DNA from: Candidatus Eisenbacteria bacterium
Lineage (GTDB): Bacteria; Orphanbacterota; Orphanbacteria; Orphanbacterales; Orphanbacteraceae
NCBI GenBank assembly: GCA_016930695.1
Contig: JAFGGD010000058.1
Location: 23,870 to 87,869, forward strand
DNA: 64,000 nucleotides
Direction: 5' to 3'
Both the position numbers and the translations under genes were made by a program. Positions 51,806-60,603 of the stretch are shown one piece after another. The notes under the pieces were generated by a model, which was not told the origin of the DNA, searched no databases, and was given only the letters and a program-made list of their open reading frames with translations. How positions within the stretch are numbered: position 1 is the stretch's first letter; each line of letters opens with the position of its first letter.

Positions 51806-53140
51806 ATGCGGAAACACGTTCCATTTGCCCTGGCCTTGCTTCTTTTCCCTTCCATCGCCCTCGCCGTGACCGGTTACGACCTCTCCGGCCGGATCGTGAT
51901 CGACGGCTACTCCTCCGATTTCGAGACCGACGAGGCGGTTTTCGTGGACACCGTTCTCGACGTGACCGGAGACGGCCTCCCCGATCAGGTGCGACAGGAG
52001 AGGGACAACGACTCGAAGTGGGGATTCAACAACGACATCAACCAGATCAAGATCACCTGGGACGCGGAAAACCTCTACGTCGCCGTGGACGGGATCTCCT
52101 GGGACAACAACATCATCCTCCTCTTCGACTACCTGCCCGGCGGGTTGGACAAGATGACGGAGCTGAACTCCTGGCGCCGAAACTTCGTCTTCGCCGCCGA
52201 TTTTTACCCGGATCTTTTCTGGGCCACCTGGGACGGGAACGCGACGCCGCAGATCTGGCGCTACCTGACGGAGAACCAGGTGGAGCAGGTTCCCGACGAG
52301 AGCTTCGAAACGGTGGCGACCTTCCAACAGGGGAACACGGGGCGCTCCATGGAAGCGCGGATCCCGTGGGACGTCTTCTACGGGGAGACGCTGGAGAGGC
52401 GCTACGTCGAAGAGGCGCGTGACTCGGTGCCCGTCCTCCCCGTCGGGCTGGATCATTCCCGTTCGATCCGAATGGTGGCTGTGCTCACCGCCGGCGGCGA
52501 CGGCACGGGCGGTCCCGATTCGGCGCCGGACAACCTGAGCGGGCATGAAATCGACTCCTCCATTCAGGCGGTGATCGACAACTACGTCTTCATCCCCCTC
52601 GACACGACCTATTATGAAACCGCTTCGGGACGGAGGATCCTCGACCCGGCGGACACTCTGATCGTCGGCGAATCGGGGACCGTCGTCGACGCGGTGAGGA
52701 AAACCTTTCCCTCCGACGGGTCGCCGGACATGGGCGTCGGGATCGTCGAGCGGCGATGGTTCCTCTTCACGCCCCCCTTCCCGTCTCGGAGCTTCACTTT
52801 CCGGGAGCTGTACCTCAACCGCCCGGTGATCAACCCGGAAGAGGGAGAGGTACTCCATTTCACCTTCGCCCTCGACCCGGAGCCGAATCCGAACGATCCA
52901 TTCGACGCGCTTCGCGGGATCACGGTGACCGCCGAGATTTACGATATGCGGGGCCGTATGATCCGTACTCTTGCCCGTGAGGACGAGCGTTCGGTGATCG
53001 CACCTGAGAATCCCGAGCTGGACCGGTGGGACTGCCGGGACGTGGACGGCGATCTCGTGCCGGGCGGCATTTACATCCTTCGCTTCGTGGTCGAACCGGG
53101 TGTGTTCCGGACCACGAAGGCTTTTTCGGTGATCCGATGA
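51806..53140 (+). CDS. Secreted CBM9/DOMON-like protein with C-terminal FlgD-like segment
   Basis: A 444-residue exported protein beginning an operon. After a signal peptide (FPSIALAV) comes a CBM9/DOMON-like domain (IVIDGYSSDFE..., INQIKITWDAENLYVAVDGI, SMEARIPWDVFYG, APDNLSGHEIDSS). It matches the C-terminal domain of the GH57 enzyme segment by segment. The last 100 residues resemble a FlgD-like sorting domain (EIYDMRGRMIRTL...LVPGGIYILRFVVEPG). No catalytic site is seen; it probably binds carbohydrate at the cell surface. The ATG at 51806 has no clear SD. Its stop overlaps the next start (ATGA). Confidence 0.8.
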   Translation: MRKHVPFALALLLFPSIALAVTGYDLSGRIVIDGYSSDFETDEAVFVDTVLDVTGDGLPDQVRQERDNDSKWGFNNDINQIKITWDAENLYVAVDGISWDNNIILLFDYLPGGLDKMTELNSWRRNFVFAADFYPDLFWATWDGNATPQIWRYLTENQVEQVPDESFETVATFQQGNTGRSMEARIPWDVFYGETLERRYVEEARDSVPVLPVGLDHSRSIRMVAVLTAGGDGTGGPDSAPDNLSGHEIDSSIQAVIDNYVFIPLDTTYYETASGRRILDPADTLIVGESGTVVDAVRKTFPSDGSPDMGVGIVERRWFLFTPPFPSRSFTFRELYLNRPVINPEEGEVLHFTFALDPEPNPNDPFDALRGITVTAEIYDMRGRMIRTLAREDERSVIAPENPELDRWDCRDVDGDLVPGGIYILRFVVEPGVFRTTKAFSVIR

Positions 53141-54021
53141 GACGGACGGTTTTGATCACGGGCCTCGTCGCTCTGTTTCTCGCCTCTCCGGCGGCCGCCT
53201 ACTTCGAGCGGGTCGAGGTGGGGGGGCGGGCTCTCGGGATGGGGAAGGCGTTCCACGCCATCGCGGACGATCCCTCGGCGGTCTATTGGAACCCGGCGGG
53301 GCTGGCGGGTCAAAAACGGCCCGGCGTGCTCCTCATGCACTACCGTCCCTTCGTGGTGGAGGACCTCTCGGCGAACTACGCCGCCCTAGCCTATCCGACA
53401 TCTTGGGGAACGGCGGGGCTCGCCTGGCACCACACCGGCCTCGCGGACGTGACCGGCGAGGATATCTTCTCCTTCGCCCTAGCGAGGACGGTCCGCCTCG
53501 GTCCGATCGGCACGATCGATCTGGGAGGCACGGCCAAGATCCTCCGCATCTCCTACGATTCCTTCCGGGACGTCGAGAACGGCGGTTCGATCGATTACGG
53601 CTCGGAGACGCATTTCGCGGCGGACATCGGCGCGCTCTACCGCCCCGCACCGAAGTGGAGGGCCGGACTGATCATCCGTGACATCGGCGAGCCGCATTTC
53701 GATTTCGTCCCCGGGAACGGCGGCACGCTGATCGCCACGCACTGGGAAGGATCGGTCGCCTACCGTTGGCGCGAGGAATCGACGATCAGCGCGGGCCTCG
53801 CCAAGGACCATCGAGACCAGCTCGCCCCCACCATCGGCGGCGAGGTGACCTTCTATGACGTCTTCGCCCTCCGGAGCGGGCTCTTCGACTATGAATACTG
53901 GGGGGGCTTCGGCATTCTGACCGCGCGGTGGACCTTCGACGCCGGCTTCGCCACCCACAAGATGCTCGGCGTCTCCTATATGGCGTCGATCACCATACCC
54001 TTCGGGAGGGAGAGCCGATGA
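53137..54021 (+). CDS. PorV/PorQ-like outer-membrane beta-barrel protein
   Basis: A 294-residue exported protein of the PorV/UPF0164 type: signal peptide, then GGRALGMGKAFHAIADDPSAVYWNPAGLAG, the hallmark N-terminal segment of the family, followed by about 12-14 barrel strands ending SITIPFGRESR. In FCB bacteria PorV-like barrels accept cargo of the type IX secretion route. Here it is translationally coupled on both sides (4-base overlaps with 51806-53140 and 54018-55541). A role in displaying the coupled surface proteins, or as a channel, is inferred from context. Confidence 0.82.
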   Translation: MRRTVLITGLVALFLASPAAAYFERVEVGGRALGMGKAFHAIADDPSAVYWNPAGLAGQKRPGVLLMHYRPFVVEDLSANYAALAYPTSWGTAGLAWHHTGLADVTGEDIFSFALARTVRLGPIGTIDLGGTAKILRISYDSFRDVENGGSIDYGSETHFAADIGALYRPAPKWRAGLIIRDIGEPHFDFVPGNGGTLIATHWEGSVAYRWREESTISAGLAKDHRDQLAPTIGGEVTFYDVFALRSGLFDYEYWGGFGILTARWTFDAGFATHKMLGVSYMASITIPFGRESR

Positions 54022-55541
54022 AGCGGACGATCGCGGCACTTCTGGCGGCGCTTCTTCTCGTCCCACCGGTCCTGGCGGGCACCACGAGAATCGAGGGGGA
54101 GTACCAACTCCAGCTCGACATCCGCAAGCAGGACCGCCCCTTCGCCTGGGATTTCGAGTCCAACAACGGCGACACCTGGGCGGCGAGCCAGTTCCGCATC
54201 TTTTCGGTGCCGCGGCCGGGGGTGGAGGCTTTCGTCAAGGTCGAGGCGGACTGGAACCCCTACGACAACATGGAAGAGGACGCGCAGTTCGTGTACCGGG
54301 AGAGCCACATGCGTTTCCTAAAACAATTCGGCGACACCGAATTGGACGCGTACCTCTTCCACCGGCAAGACCGCTTCTGGGTGGAGAACCACCTGATCCG
54401 CGTGGTGGACCCCAATAACGTGAAGGACGGCGACAACGCCCAGGGCTTCCGATTCGACCTCCGTCGATGGAAGGGGTTCGACGCCACGTACATCATGAGC
54501 GATTTCTCGAACAACTCGAAGGTGGGGGGCGGAACGACCGAGCCTTCCTCTTCCGACGACGCCCACATCTTCCGTCTGCGGAGGAGCTTTCTGGGCGGCG
54601 CGCTCCGCACCGGCATGACCTACAACCGCAAGGTGGAGGGGGACGGGACGGAGCGCGGATTCAACGAGGTGTATGCGATCGACCTGCGCGGCACCCTCCG
54701 CGACACCGATCTCTACCTCGAATACGCGGACAGCCGGCGCGAAAACCTGGAAGGCGCGCCGGATCAGGACGGCTTTCACCTCTCCGACGTCGGCTGGAAT
54801 CAGTTCGCGCGAGGCCTTCCGCGGGACGCGGCTCTCAAGGCGGAGCTGCGCGCTCTCCGCGTCGGCACTCCCCGATACGGCTTTTACAACATCGTCCCGA
54901 GTTATTACTACTACGGTCCCGATTTCGCGGACTACCTCGGCGACGGGACGAACGACCTGGTCGGTTATTATCTCAACTCCTGGTATCTGTTGCCCAAGCG
55001 CGCGATTACTTTTTCCGTCAACTACGGGCAATGGGAGAAGAGCTTCTTGGAGACGAAGCGGAAGACCGAGTTCTTCGCCGAGATATACACGGAATACGTC
55101 AACGGATTCACCAGCAAGATCTGGTACGCCCGGAACAAGACGGTCGATTTCGGAAATCCTCTGCAGACCGATGTGACCAAGAACTACGATCTCTTCGCCG
55201 AAGTGCAGGTCGAGAGCCGTCTCGCTTGGATGCGGGTGCAGGGAAAACTGAAAGACCTGGAGACCGACTTCAAAAAAGAGCTGGTCTCGGTGGAGGCGGC
55301 GGTCAACATCACGCCTCATCTGAAGGTTTACAACCGTTACGCTTTCGGGAACGATCCGGCCCGGCTTCGGAAGGGCCTGTTCACGGAGCTGCAGTACCGT
55401 CCCCAACAAAACATGGAGCTGTTCCTCTCCTACGGTCCGTTCTGGATCGGCGACGACGCGATCCCGGTCAACGACGGCGATCTCTCGGGTGGGGCGGACA
55501 ACAAAGACATGGTTCGTTTGATCCTGAAAGGGAATTTCTAG
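54018..55541 (+). CDS. Outer-membrane beta-barrel protein (porin-like)
   Basis: A 507-residue exported barrel with signal peptide (LLLVPPVLAGT) and many amphipathic strands containing aromatic girdles (YGFYNIVPSYYYYG, NSWYLLPKRAITFSVNYGQW). It ends in ILKGNF with C-terminal Phe, the insertion signal for the BAM complex. No named family was recognised; its length suits a porin of 16-18 strands. The start overlaps the stop of the PorV-like gene. It probably forms a pore for oligosaccharides released by the GH13/GH57 enzymes. Confidence 0.8.
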   Translation: MKRTIAALLAALLLVPPVLAGTTRIEGEYQLQLDIRKQDRPFAWDFESNNGDTWAASQFRIFSVPRPGVEAFVKVEADWNPYDNMEEDAQFVYRESHMRFLKQFGDTELDAYLFHRQDRFWVENHLIRVVDPNNVKDGDNAQGFRFDLRRWKGFDATYIMSDFSNNSKVGGGTTEPSSSDDAHIFRLRRSFLGGALRTGMTYNRKVEGDGTERGFNEVYAIDLRGTLRDTDLYLEYADSRRENLEGAPDQDGFHLSDVGWNQFARGLPRDAALKAELRALRVGTPRYGFYNIVPSYYYYGPDFADYLGDGTNDLVGYYLNSWYLLPKRAITFSVNYGQWEKSFLETKRKTEFFAEIYTEYVNGFTSKIWYARNKTVDFGNPLQTDVTKNYDLFAEVQVESRLAWMRVQGKLKDLETDFKKELVSVEAAVNITPHLKVYNRYAFGNDPARLRKGLFTELQYRPQQNMELFLSYGPFWIGDDAIPVNDGDLSGGADNKDMVRLILKGNF

Positions 55542-55555
55542 AGGGAGTGGATCCC

Positions 55556-57727
55556 ATGCGTACCCTACTGGCTCGTTCGACGTTCTCCCTGTTCATGCTC
55601 CTGGCGGCGTTCTCGCCCGCCCGGGCGGGTGTCCAAACGGTCGAGGGCGGGATCCTCTTCTCCTATACCGACGCCTACGCCGGCCAGGTGAGTCTCGCCG
55701 GGGCATTCAACGACTGGAACACCATGGCGAACCCGATGACCCGCGGGGAGGGAGGGGTCTGGTCCGTTACGGTCGATCTCCCCGAGGGGAAACACGAATA
55801 CAAGTTCGTCGTGGACGGCCAGTGGGTGCCGGATCCGGACAACCCGGTCACCGCCGGCGAATACGGCAACTCGGTGGTGGTGGTCGGAGCCGGCGGCGGC
55901 ATGGAGACCATGACCCCCACATCCAACACCGCCTACTCGGCGAAGATCTTTCTCGGCGGCCGGATGATCAGCCGCTTCATCTCCCGGCAGAACGAAGAGA
56001 AGGGGGACCGCTTCGAGCTGCGTCGCCCCACCATGGACTTCGATCTGGACTGGAAGGTTCGCGCCAACGACTATCTCGACCTGTACATGCTCACCAACAT
56101 CAACAACGAAAACGAAGAGACGGTCACCGATTTCTGGAAGACCAAGATGCGTTTCGACCGCGGATCGCTCCACTACCACGGCCGGCGTCTCGACCTGAAG
56201 CTCTTCGACGGCGTCTCGGTGGGGCGTTTCGACGATCCGCTCACCCTGGTCGGCGGGATCGGCATCTACGACCACGACTTCGGTTACAACCAGCAAGGGG
56301 CGATCGCCGAGACCGAGTGGGGCGGTTTGGAGTTCACGTTCCTCTATTCGGACGACTTCGATAACGGAGGGACGACGATCCCGACGCTCGACTCGCTCGG
56401 CGCGGCGGCGGAGGAGACCGTCTTCGACAGCACCGCCGGAGCCTACCGGTTCGGCGGTACCCGGACGGCGGTTTACGATGCCTCCGACGACGACAACGAC
56501 AAGGACGTGCTCGCCGGCCGCGTCGCCTACCCCTTCCGGAACCTGCGGTTCGGGGCTTCGGGCCGGTACGATCGCGGGTACAACCCCGGAACGCTTTCCT
56601 TGATCGAGAGCGCCGTCGGCGAGACGACGGGCGTGCAGAAAAAATTCGCCGAAACCTGGGAGACCTGGTGGGCCGGCGGCGGAGACGTGGTTTGGGGCGG
56701 CGGTGATTCCCCCTGGAACGTTCGCGCCGAGGTGCTCCACGGCCGCGCCCGGATCGACGCGTTGGACGGGCGCGAGGCGGACGTGGTGATCCGGACGAGC
56801 GCCGACGCGAGCGAGGTCTTCGCGGACACCCTATACACGGCGGAGGTCGTCCAGCTCGGCGAGAACCGGAGGATCGAGGACGGGAGCTACGAAATCGATC
56901 GTTCCACCCGGTGGCACCTGGGCGGCGGGTACGACTTCAAGGAGATCGGCGTGGCCGTCGATCTCGCCTGGGAGCGCGAGACCCACGACCAGACCTATTT
57001 CGCCACCTCGATATGGGACACGCTCGAGAACAAGGTCGACATTCTCCGCTTCCGGTTGGACCGGGAGTGCGAGCGCTTCGGCCGTCCCGTAAAGATCGGT
57101 CTCGGTATCGAGCGTTTCGCCTTCGATTACGATGAGCGTACTCCTTGGGCGAACCAGTTCTGGCTCGACTACCGCAACTTCTGGCTCGAGCAGGGTGAGC
57201 ACGAGGTCTCGGTGGAACGACTGGTGCTTCTCGGCGGCCGGAACGCCTTCATCGCCGAGCCGACCATCCGGACCACGCTGTGGGCGGACAAGAAACTCGA
57301 CTTTCTCTACCGTGGTACCATCGCCGGAGTGGATTTGGACAAGGCTCCCAAATTCGTGGAGAGCCTGTTCCGGTTCGAAGCGCGCCCATGGAGGAGCATC
57401 CGGCTCCTGTCGGACACGCGTCTCGCCAAGTACAACGACCCCGTGCTCGATGTCTTCAGCTCCTACTGGTGCACCTTCGCCGAGATCGCCTACGAGGTGG
57501 CCGAGGGGATCGAGCTCTCGCTCTCCTTCGGCGTCGATCCATGGGTGGTGGACGAGATGACCAACGAGTTCGACGAAATCGGCCGGGATATGTTCCTCTT
57601 CGGGCGCGGCGCCAACGGCGACACGGCGAGGCGGAATTTCCTCGGCCTCGGCGAGTACATCCCCGAGGCGGAGCAGGCGCTCGAGAACGAGCGCAGGATC
57701 CAGATCGAAGGGATCGTGCGGTTCTAG
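55556..57727 (+). CDS. Outer-membrane barrel with N-terminal glycogen-binding domain
   Basis: A 723-residue exported protein. After the signal peptide (FSPARAG) an AMPK-type glycogen-binding domain occupies about residues 26-112 (GQVSLAGAFNDWNTMANPM, HEYKFVVDGQWVPDP, EYGNSVVVV). From about residue 120 the rest is a beta-barrel rich in Tyr, Trp and alternating residues, ending EGIVRF (terminal Phe). A binding domain built into a pore-forming barrel is unusual. It would hold alpha-glucan at the mouth of the channel. GAGGGAG precedes the ATG, 14 bases after the previous stop. Confidence 0.83.
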   Translation: MRTLLARSTFSLFMLLAAFSPARAGVQTVEGGILFSYTDAYAGQVSLAGAFNDWNTMANPMTRGEGGVWSVTVDLPEGKHEYKFVVDGQWVPDPDNPVTAGEYGNSVVVVGAGGGMETMTPTSNTAYSAKIFLGGRMISRFISRQNEEKGDRFELRRPTMDFDLDWKVRANDYLDLYMLTNINNENEETVTDFWKTKMRFDRGSLHYHGRRLDLKLFDGVSVGRFDDPLTLVGGIGIYDHDFGYNQQGAIAETEWGGLEFTFLYSDDFDNGGTTIPTLDSLGAAAEETVFDSTAGAYRFGGTRTAVYDASDDDNDKDVLAGRVAYPFRNLRFGASGRYDRGYNPGTLSLIESAVGETTGVQKKFAETWETWWAGGGDVVWGGGDSPWNVRAEVLHGRARIDALDGREADVVIRTSADASEVFADTLYTAEVVQLGENRRIEDGSYEIDRSTRWHLGGGYDFKEIGVAVDLAWERETHDQTYFATSIWDTLENKVDILRFRLDRECERFGRPVKIGLGIERFAFDYDERTPWANQFWLDYRNFWLEQGEHEVSVERLVLLGGRNAFIAEPTIRTTLWADKKLDFLYRGTIAGVDLDKAPKFVESLFRFEARPWRSIRLLSDTRLAKYNDPVLDVFSSYWCTFAEIAYEVAEGIELSLSFGVDPWVVDEMTNEFDEIGRDMFLFGRGANGDTARRNFLGLGEYIPEAEQALENERRIQIEGIVRF

Positions 57728-57740
57728 GAGGGTCGGCGTG

Positions 57741-58157
57741 ATGCGGTGCGGAAGAAGAACGGCGGCGGCGATCGGGACGGCCCTGGCGGCGGCCCTGCTG
57801 CTGGGCGGTTGTTTTGAGTTGAACTTCATCAAACGGCGGTTACCCCCTCCCTACCCCGTGGACGGAGGGATTCTCTTTCAGTTCGAGGCGCCCTCGGCCC
57901 AGCGGGTACAGCTCGCCGGCAGCTGGCCGGACAACGACTGGCTCCGGGGACGGGCGGAGACCGGCAGCTACCTGATCGGGCTCATGGAGGACCCGGACGG
58001 GGACGGCATCTGGACGATCGTGGTCGATCTCGAGTCGGGAAGATACCAATACAAGTTCGTGATCGATGAAAAAACCTGGAAAGAAGATCCCAACAACCCG
58101 CAAAGGGTTGACGACGGATACGGGGGCAATAACTCCCTCCTGATCGTGGATCGCTAA
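57741..58157 (+). CDS. Glycogen-binding-domain lipoprotein
   Basis: A 138-residue lipoprotein (LLLGGC, Cys24) whose whole mature part is an AMPK-type glycogen-binding domain: ILFQFEAPSAQRVQLAGSW, DPDGDGIWTIVVDLESGRYQYKFVID, VDDGYGGNNSLLIVD. It is the smallest member of the set at this locus and could be a surface-anchored glycan tether. AGGAGGG sits 8 bases before the ATG; a GTG at 57738 is also in frame. Its stop is followed directly by the palindromic element at 58158-58277. Confidence 0.9.
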   Translation: MRCGRRTAAAIGTALAAALLLGGCFELNFIKRRLPPPYPVDGGILFQFEAPSAQRVQLAGSWPDNDWLRGRAETGSYLIGLMEDPDGDGIWTIVVDLESGRYQYKFVIDEKTWKEDPNNPQRVDDGYGGNNSLLIVDR

Positions 58158-58277
58158 CCCGGGTTATGCGCGAGGTTTCGGCACGAGGAACGGGTCGCGA
58201 GCCGAGAGGCGCCGGAAAGTCGGCCCCGGAAGCCGCGAGCCCGTTCCGCAGCAGAAAGTTTGTGCATAATCCAGGTT
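58158..58277. repeat. Imperfect 37-bp inverted repeat after a stop codon
   Basis: The left arm starts CCCGGGTTATGCGCGAGG (58158-58194). The right arm (58240-58277) contains CCCGTTCCGCAGCAG and GTGCATAATCC. They are separated by about 45 bases and fill the gap between two genes. The right-arm sequence recurs at 6822-6853. It may act as a terminator or attenuator; it contains a possible CATAAT -10 at the end of the right arm. Confidence 0.55.
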
Positions 58278-58291
58278 GAGGAGGTCGAACG

Positions 58292-60577
58292 ATGAAACGA
58301 CGCGGAACCGCGGCGGCCCTCCTGGCGGCCGCATCATGCTTGATGGTGCTCATCGCCGTGCGATGCGGCGACAACGAGAACTCGCCGCTTCTCGATCCGC
58401 AGGCGGGAATCACGCTGGCGGAAGGGGTGATTTCGGGCGTGCTCGACTACGGGCGCCCGGGTCCCTATCCGTCCACGATCGTGATCGCCATTCCTTACTA
58501 TGATCCGAGCTGTTCCGGCGGCTACTCCTCGATTCACGTCACCGGCGAATACAACAACTGGGACGAGGGCGCCTGGGAAACCGCGCCCGGCATGACCGAG
58601 CTGTTCCCCTGCCTCTGGAGGGAGAGGATCACGCTCGCGGCGGCGGACGACCAGTTCGAGTGGAAGTTCGTCACCGACAAGAGCTGGCCCAGCAGCTACG
58701 CCGCCGGTGGGGGGACGGTCGACGAAACCGCCCGTCGCGGCCCGACCACCGACGAGAACGGCGACAACCTGATCGTCTCGATCCCGGCGGCCGGCGACTA
58801 CTGGTTCATGCTGAACAGCTCCACCGATCCGGCCTATTTCTGGATCGCCGACCAAGACGAGCCCCTCTGGGATTCCCTCGCGGCGGACAGCACCCGCTTC
58901 ACCATCGAAAACCTCGAAGCCTCGGTTTACACCGTGATCATCTGGGTGATCGGCGACGAGGTGAATTTCCCCGTTCGCTACATCCGGGGAGTGCGGGTTT
59001 CCGGCGACAAGGGGACCGATCTCGGCGTAGTGGAGGTGGTCCCCAGCGGAGAGATCTTCGGCGTGGTCGCCTTCGACGACGCGCCGGCGACTCGGCCGGC
59101 GGTGACGGTTTTCGTGGACTACAGCGACGGCGGCGCGGTGGACACGGTCACGATCGCCTCAGCGGACAGCGTCTTCACCGTCGGCGGTCTGAACGACGAC
59201 ACGTACGACCTCCGTTTCCATGCGCCCGGCTACGTGGACACCGTCGTGGAGGCTGTCGATTTCTCCGCCGAGCGGGACACGGACCTCGGCCGGATCGTTC
59301 TCGTTCGGGGCGGCGCGGCCTCGGGCACGGTGGAGTTCCAGGACGACCCGTCGAATCCGCCGTCGGTGATTATCACGGGCGTGCGCGCCTCCGACGACAT
59401 GCGGATCGCCACGACCGTCGCCGATCCCGCGACGGGCCTCTATGTGCTGGACGGGCTCCCCGCCGGCCTGGTGGATCTGGAGTTCACGGCCCGGAAATAC
59501 AGGGACACGACGATGGTCGATGTCTCCATCGCCGTCGGCGAGACGACCGCCGTCGGTTTGGTGACCCTCGCGCCCGGCTGCGTGAGCGTGGCGACCACCA
59601 TCCACGTTCTCGGCGAGTTCAACGGCTGGAGCGAGGCGCTCTTCACATCCGACGCGGGGATGGACCAGGTCGAGAGTTGTCTCTGGAGGGACACCATCGA
59701 CGTGCCTCCTTCGGTGCTCCCCGAGCCGGAGTTCAAGTTCGTCACCGACGGCAACTACACCACGCCGCCGGACTATGTCCTTTGCGACGGCGAGGAGTAC
59801 GACTCCCTCGGCGGACCGGTCTGTCTCCTCGGAGAGGGGAGCCCGCCGAACCTGGTGCTGACCGACGCGGACACGCCGGGACGCTATCAGTTCACGCTCG
59901 ACGAGGACTCTCTCGTCTACCGCGCGAAGATCCTGGAGGAGTTCACCGCGACCATCGGCGGGACCATCGCCTACGATAGCGGCCTCGAGCCGCCTTTCCC
60001 GGCGATCACCGTTTCGGCGACCAAGGATGGAGGCGCGACGGCATTCGCCTCCGTATCGGTGAATCCGAGCACCGGTGTCTTCACGCTGCGGGGCCTCGAC
60101 GCGGGGACCTACGCGGTCGCCATCGACGGCTCGAACATGCGGGACACCACGCTGGCCGGCCTTGTCGTCACGGCGGGGGGAACGCTCGACCTCGGCACGA
60201 TCACGGTCACCGAGATCACCTGCCAGTCCGAGTTCTATCGAATTCAGGTTGTGGGTGATTTCACGGGATGGGGTACTCCCCCTCAAGGGCCTGATATGAC
60301 GGAGATCGAGCCGTGTACGTGGGTGGTTAACATAGAGATCGACGAGGGATGCCATCTCTTCAAGTTTGTAACGAATGGCAGCTACGACAATCCGCCCAGT
60401 TATGGGTGTTGCGATGGTGAAACGGAGTGTGATCCCGGCACTTCGATGTCCGGAGATGTGTGCTTGGGATCCGGTCAAGGGACCGCCATTGGATACATCA
60501 ATTTTACATCTTCAGGCACCTACGAGTTCCGCCTCGACGAGGGGAACCTGACTTACGCGATCACCAAACTGGAGTAA
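58292..60577 (+). CDS. Large lipoprotein with three SusE/F-like carbohydrate-binding modules
   Basis: A 761-residue lipoprotein (VRCGDN, Cys25). Three similar modules occur near residues 75-175, 430-545 and 645-760. Each has the pattern I.V.GEYNNW/GEFNGW/GDFTGW, an acidic stretch ending P(C)LW or PCTW, (E)(F)KFVTD/N(G), and FTLDEDSL.Y or FRLDEGNLTY. They resemble the starch-binding domains of SusE/SusF and AMPK-type CBMs. Between them are carboxypeptidase-regulatory-like beta domains (GVVAFDDAPATRPAVTV..., GTIAYDSGLEPPFPAITVSA). It is probably a surface starch-binding lipoprotein. The last module (from about 60230) has visibly lower GC and different codon use. GAGGAGG precedes the ATG. Confidence 0.83.
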   Translation: MKRRGTAAALLAAASCLMVLIAVRCGDNENSPLLDPQAGITLAEGVISGVLDYGRPGPYPSTIVIAIPYYDPSCSGGYSSIHVTGEYNNWDEGAWETAPGMTELFPCLWRERITLAAADDQFEWKFVTDKSWPSSYAAGGGTVDETARRGPTTDENGDNLIVSIPAAGDYWFMLNSSTDPAYFWIADQDEPLWDSLAADSTRFTIENLEASVYTVIIWVIGDEVNFPVRYIRGVRVSGDKGTDLGVVEVVPSGEIFGVVAFDDAPATRPAVTVFVDYSDGGAVDTVTIASADSVFTVGGLNDDTYDLRFHAPGYVDTVVEAVDFSAERDTDLGRIVLVRGGAASGTVEFQDDPSNPPSVIITGVRASDDMRIATTVADPATGLYVLDGLPAGLVDLEFTARKYRDTTMVDVSIAVGETTAVGLVTLAPGCVSVATTIHVLGEFNGWSEALFTSDAGMDQVESCLWRDTIDVPPSVLPEPEFKFVTDGNYTTPPDYVLCDGEEYDSLGGPVCLLGEGSPPNLVLTDADTPGRYQFTLDEDSLVYRAKILEEFTATIGGTIAYDSGLEPPFPAITVSATKDGGATAFASVSVNPSTGVFTLRGLDAGTYAVAIDGSNMRDTTLAGLVVTAGGTLDLGTITVTEITCQSEFYRIQVVGDFTGWGTPPQGPDMTEIEPCTWVVNIEIDEGCHLFKFVTNGSYDNPPSYGCCDGETECDPGTSMSGDVCLGSGQGTAIGYINFTSSGTYEFRLDEGNLTYAITKLE

Positions 60578-60603
60578 TCGCGACGCAAAGCAAACGACCG
60601 AAC

